Under the pieces are notes generated by a model. It saw only the letters and a list, made by a program, of their open reading frames with translations. It did no database searches and was not told the origin of the DNA. From a virus, in IMG/VR virus record IMGVR_UViG_3300029319_000010, positions 1 to 64,000 of that record: 64,000 nt of DNA; one strand, written 5' to 3'. The translations under genes and the position numbers were made by a program. This document shows, piece by piece, positions 63,211-64,000 of the stretch; within the stretch, counting starts at the first letter, position 1; each line of letters opens with the position of its first letter.

Positions 63211-63408
63211 ATGAGAAAAAAAATTTTTAATATGAGTAAACATTTATTAGTATTACTTATAATGTTAACAGCACTTAGTTGCGGATCATACGGTATGTTT
63301 TATACACTATTTCATGGATGGGTATACATAATATTATTTATAATTAGTGGTGCATCATTTGCACTTAGTATGTTTATACTATATACACTTTCTAATCAAT
63401 CAAAATAA
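63211..63408 (+). CDS. Small membrane protein or lipoprotein-like, 65 aa
   Basis: A basic N-terminus is followed by a hydrophobic segment ('LLVLLIMLTALSCGSYGMFY') with a lipobox-like LSC|G, and a second hydrophobic segment ('WVYIILFIISGASFALSMFI'). It is thus either a lipoprotein-signal protein with a membrane helix or a two-helix membrane protein. Its stop overlaps the helicase start (TAATG). Function unknown; small phage membrane proteins sometimes block superinfection or modify the envelope. Confidence 0.6.
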   Translation: MRKKIFNMSKHLLVLLIMLTALSCGSYGMFYTLFHGWVYIILFIISGASFALSMFILYTLSNQSK

Positions 63409-64000
63409 TGGAAGTGAAGGAAATATCAAGAGATAAAGTACAAGCTGATGCATTAGATGTAGCAATACAGAATGTAAGAGCAACTCTAGCAGTATCTATG
63501 GGAGTAGGTAAAACTAGAGTTGCTATTCAGCATTTAATGAAACTATATGATTCTTTTATAAGGGTGTTAGTTGTTGTACCAAAGTGGTCTGTAAAAGATT
63601 CTTGGGAAGATGAACTACAAAAGATGGGTGAGCTTAGACTTGTACATCATATAGAGTTTTGCACATACTTATCATTAAATAAAAAGAATCCAAATGATTA
63701 TGATATAGTCTATCTTGATGAATGTCATAGCTTATTAGAATCACATGAATCATTTCTCTCTGAGTTTAAAGGTAGAATACTGGGACTTACTGGTACACCA
63801 CCAAGATCAGGAGAGAAGCTAAAGATGGTTAATAAGTATTGTCCTGTTAAATATACATTTAGTGTAGATGATGCAGCTGACAATGATATACTTAATGACT
63901 ATCAGATTATAGTACATGAACTTGAATTATCAAGAGTAAAAAATGTTAAGAAGTCTACAAGAGATGGAAGAACATGGTATACATCTGAGAAAGCAGATTA
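63408..64000 (+). CDS. SF2 DNA helicase, N-terminal part (runs off window)
   Basis: The frame starts at the ATG at 63408 (overlapping the preceding stop) and remains open through the last 197 full codons in the window. The helicase core is clear: Walker A 'AVSMGVGKTRVAIQ', motif Ia-like 'VLVVVPKWSVKDSWEDELQK', DECH box 'DIVYLDECHSLLES' and motif III 'GLTGTPPRSGEK'. It is thus a superfamily 2 ATP-dependent helicase of the kind that unwinds DNA in crAss-like replication modules. The C-terminal RecA domain lies beyond the edge. Confidence 0.85.
   Translation, partial: MEVKEISRDKVQADALDVAIQNVRATLAVSMGVGKTRVAIQHLMKLYDSFIRVLVVVPKWSVKDSWEDELQKMGELRLVHHIEFCTYLSLNKKNPNDYDIVYLDECHSLLESHESFLSEFKGRILGLTGTPPRSGEKLKMVNKYCPVKYTFSVDDAADNDILNDYQIIVHELELSRVKNVKKSTRDGRTWYTSEKAD

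Noticed and set aside
1-64000. Stop-codon reassignment, known in some crAss-like phages
   Set aside because: TAA, TAG and TGA all end genes in both blocks (for example TAG at 53988 and TGA at 54602), and the long genes read through without internal in-frame stops, so the standard code suffices.
1-64000. CRISPR array, integrase or insertion sequence
   Set aside because: No evenly spaced repeats, no tyrosine or serine recombinase motifs and no transposase or inverted-end element were seen.

Overview
The window reads as part of an AT-rich tailed-phage genome of the crAss-like type (Crassvirales or a close relative), most likely infecting a Bacteroidota host, perhaps marine. The evidence is protein content and order recognised by eye, not a database search. 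A leftward block (1-58221, minus strand) holds packaging, head, connector, tail and very large internal virion proteins. A rightward block (58447-64000, plus strand) starts with small unknown genes, structured spacers and a tRNA, and ends in an SF2 helicase. The 225-base gap at 58222-58446 is the divergence point. All three stop codons are used, so there is no sign of the stop-codon reassignment seen in some crAss-like phages. Leaders are A/T-rich without clear Shine-Dalgarno sequences, as is usual in Bacteroidota.

Leftward block, in transcription order. 58221-55046: an Arg-rich protein, a cluster of small Lys/Gly/Cys-rich basic proteins, a staphylococcal-type nuclease and a holin-like protein. 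54970-51298: a tightly overlapping run with a candidate L,D-transpeptidase-fold endolysin, a winged-helix-like protein, an HU/IHF-like protein, a Cys-rich protein, a PD-(D/E)XK nuclease, a crAss-type conserved protein and a GroES co-chaperonin. 51305-42749: large terminase, a 32-residue mini-gene, portal, scaffold-like protein, small beta-rich head protein and major capsid protein. 42674-29491: head and connector proteins, a probably abundant 475-residue virion protein, Cys-rich fibre and adaptor proteins, a metallophosphoesterase and two ring proteins. 29480-1: a 2732-residue tail hub/muzzle protein with inserted von Willebrand A modules, then 2191-, 950-, 1160-, 1195- and more than 1553-residue proteins that look like the cargo ejected with the DNA. 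The 2191-residue protein carries a lytic transglycosylase and two or three metallopeptidase-like motifs. No virion RNA polymerase is visible, but crAss-like phages usually carry one further along this cassette, beyond the left edge.

The least explained part is 58783-60384. Three small unknown genes are separated by spacers with many base-paired elements: a 13-bp stem enclosing a hairpin, a 10-bp hairpin, a three-way junction, an interrupted 11-bp stem, and a near-identical 46-base element in front of two genes. Other unusual signals are a short motif of the form Y-Q-D-x-G repeated in at least five virion proteins, a recurring TTT[TA]GTATATTA-like element upstream of late genes (candidate phage promoter), and terminators that wrap stop codons.
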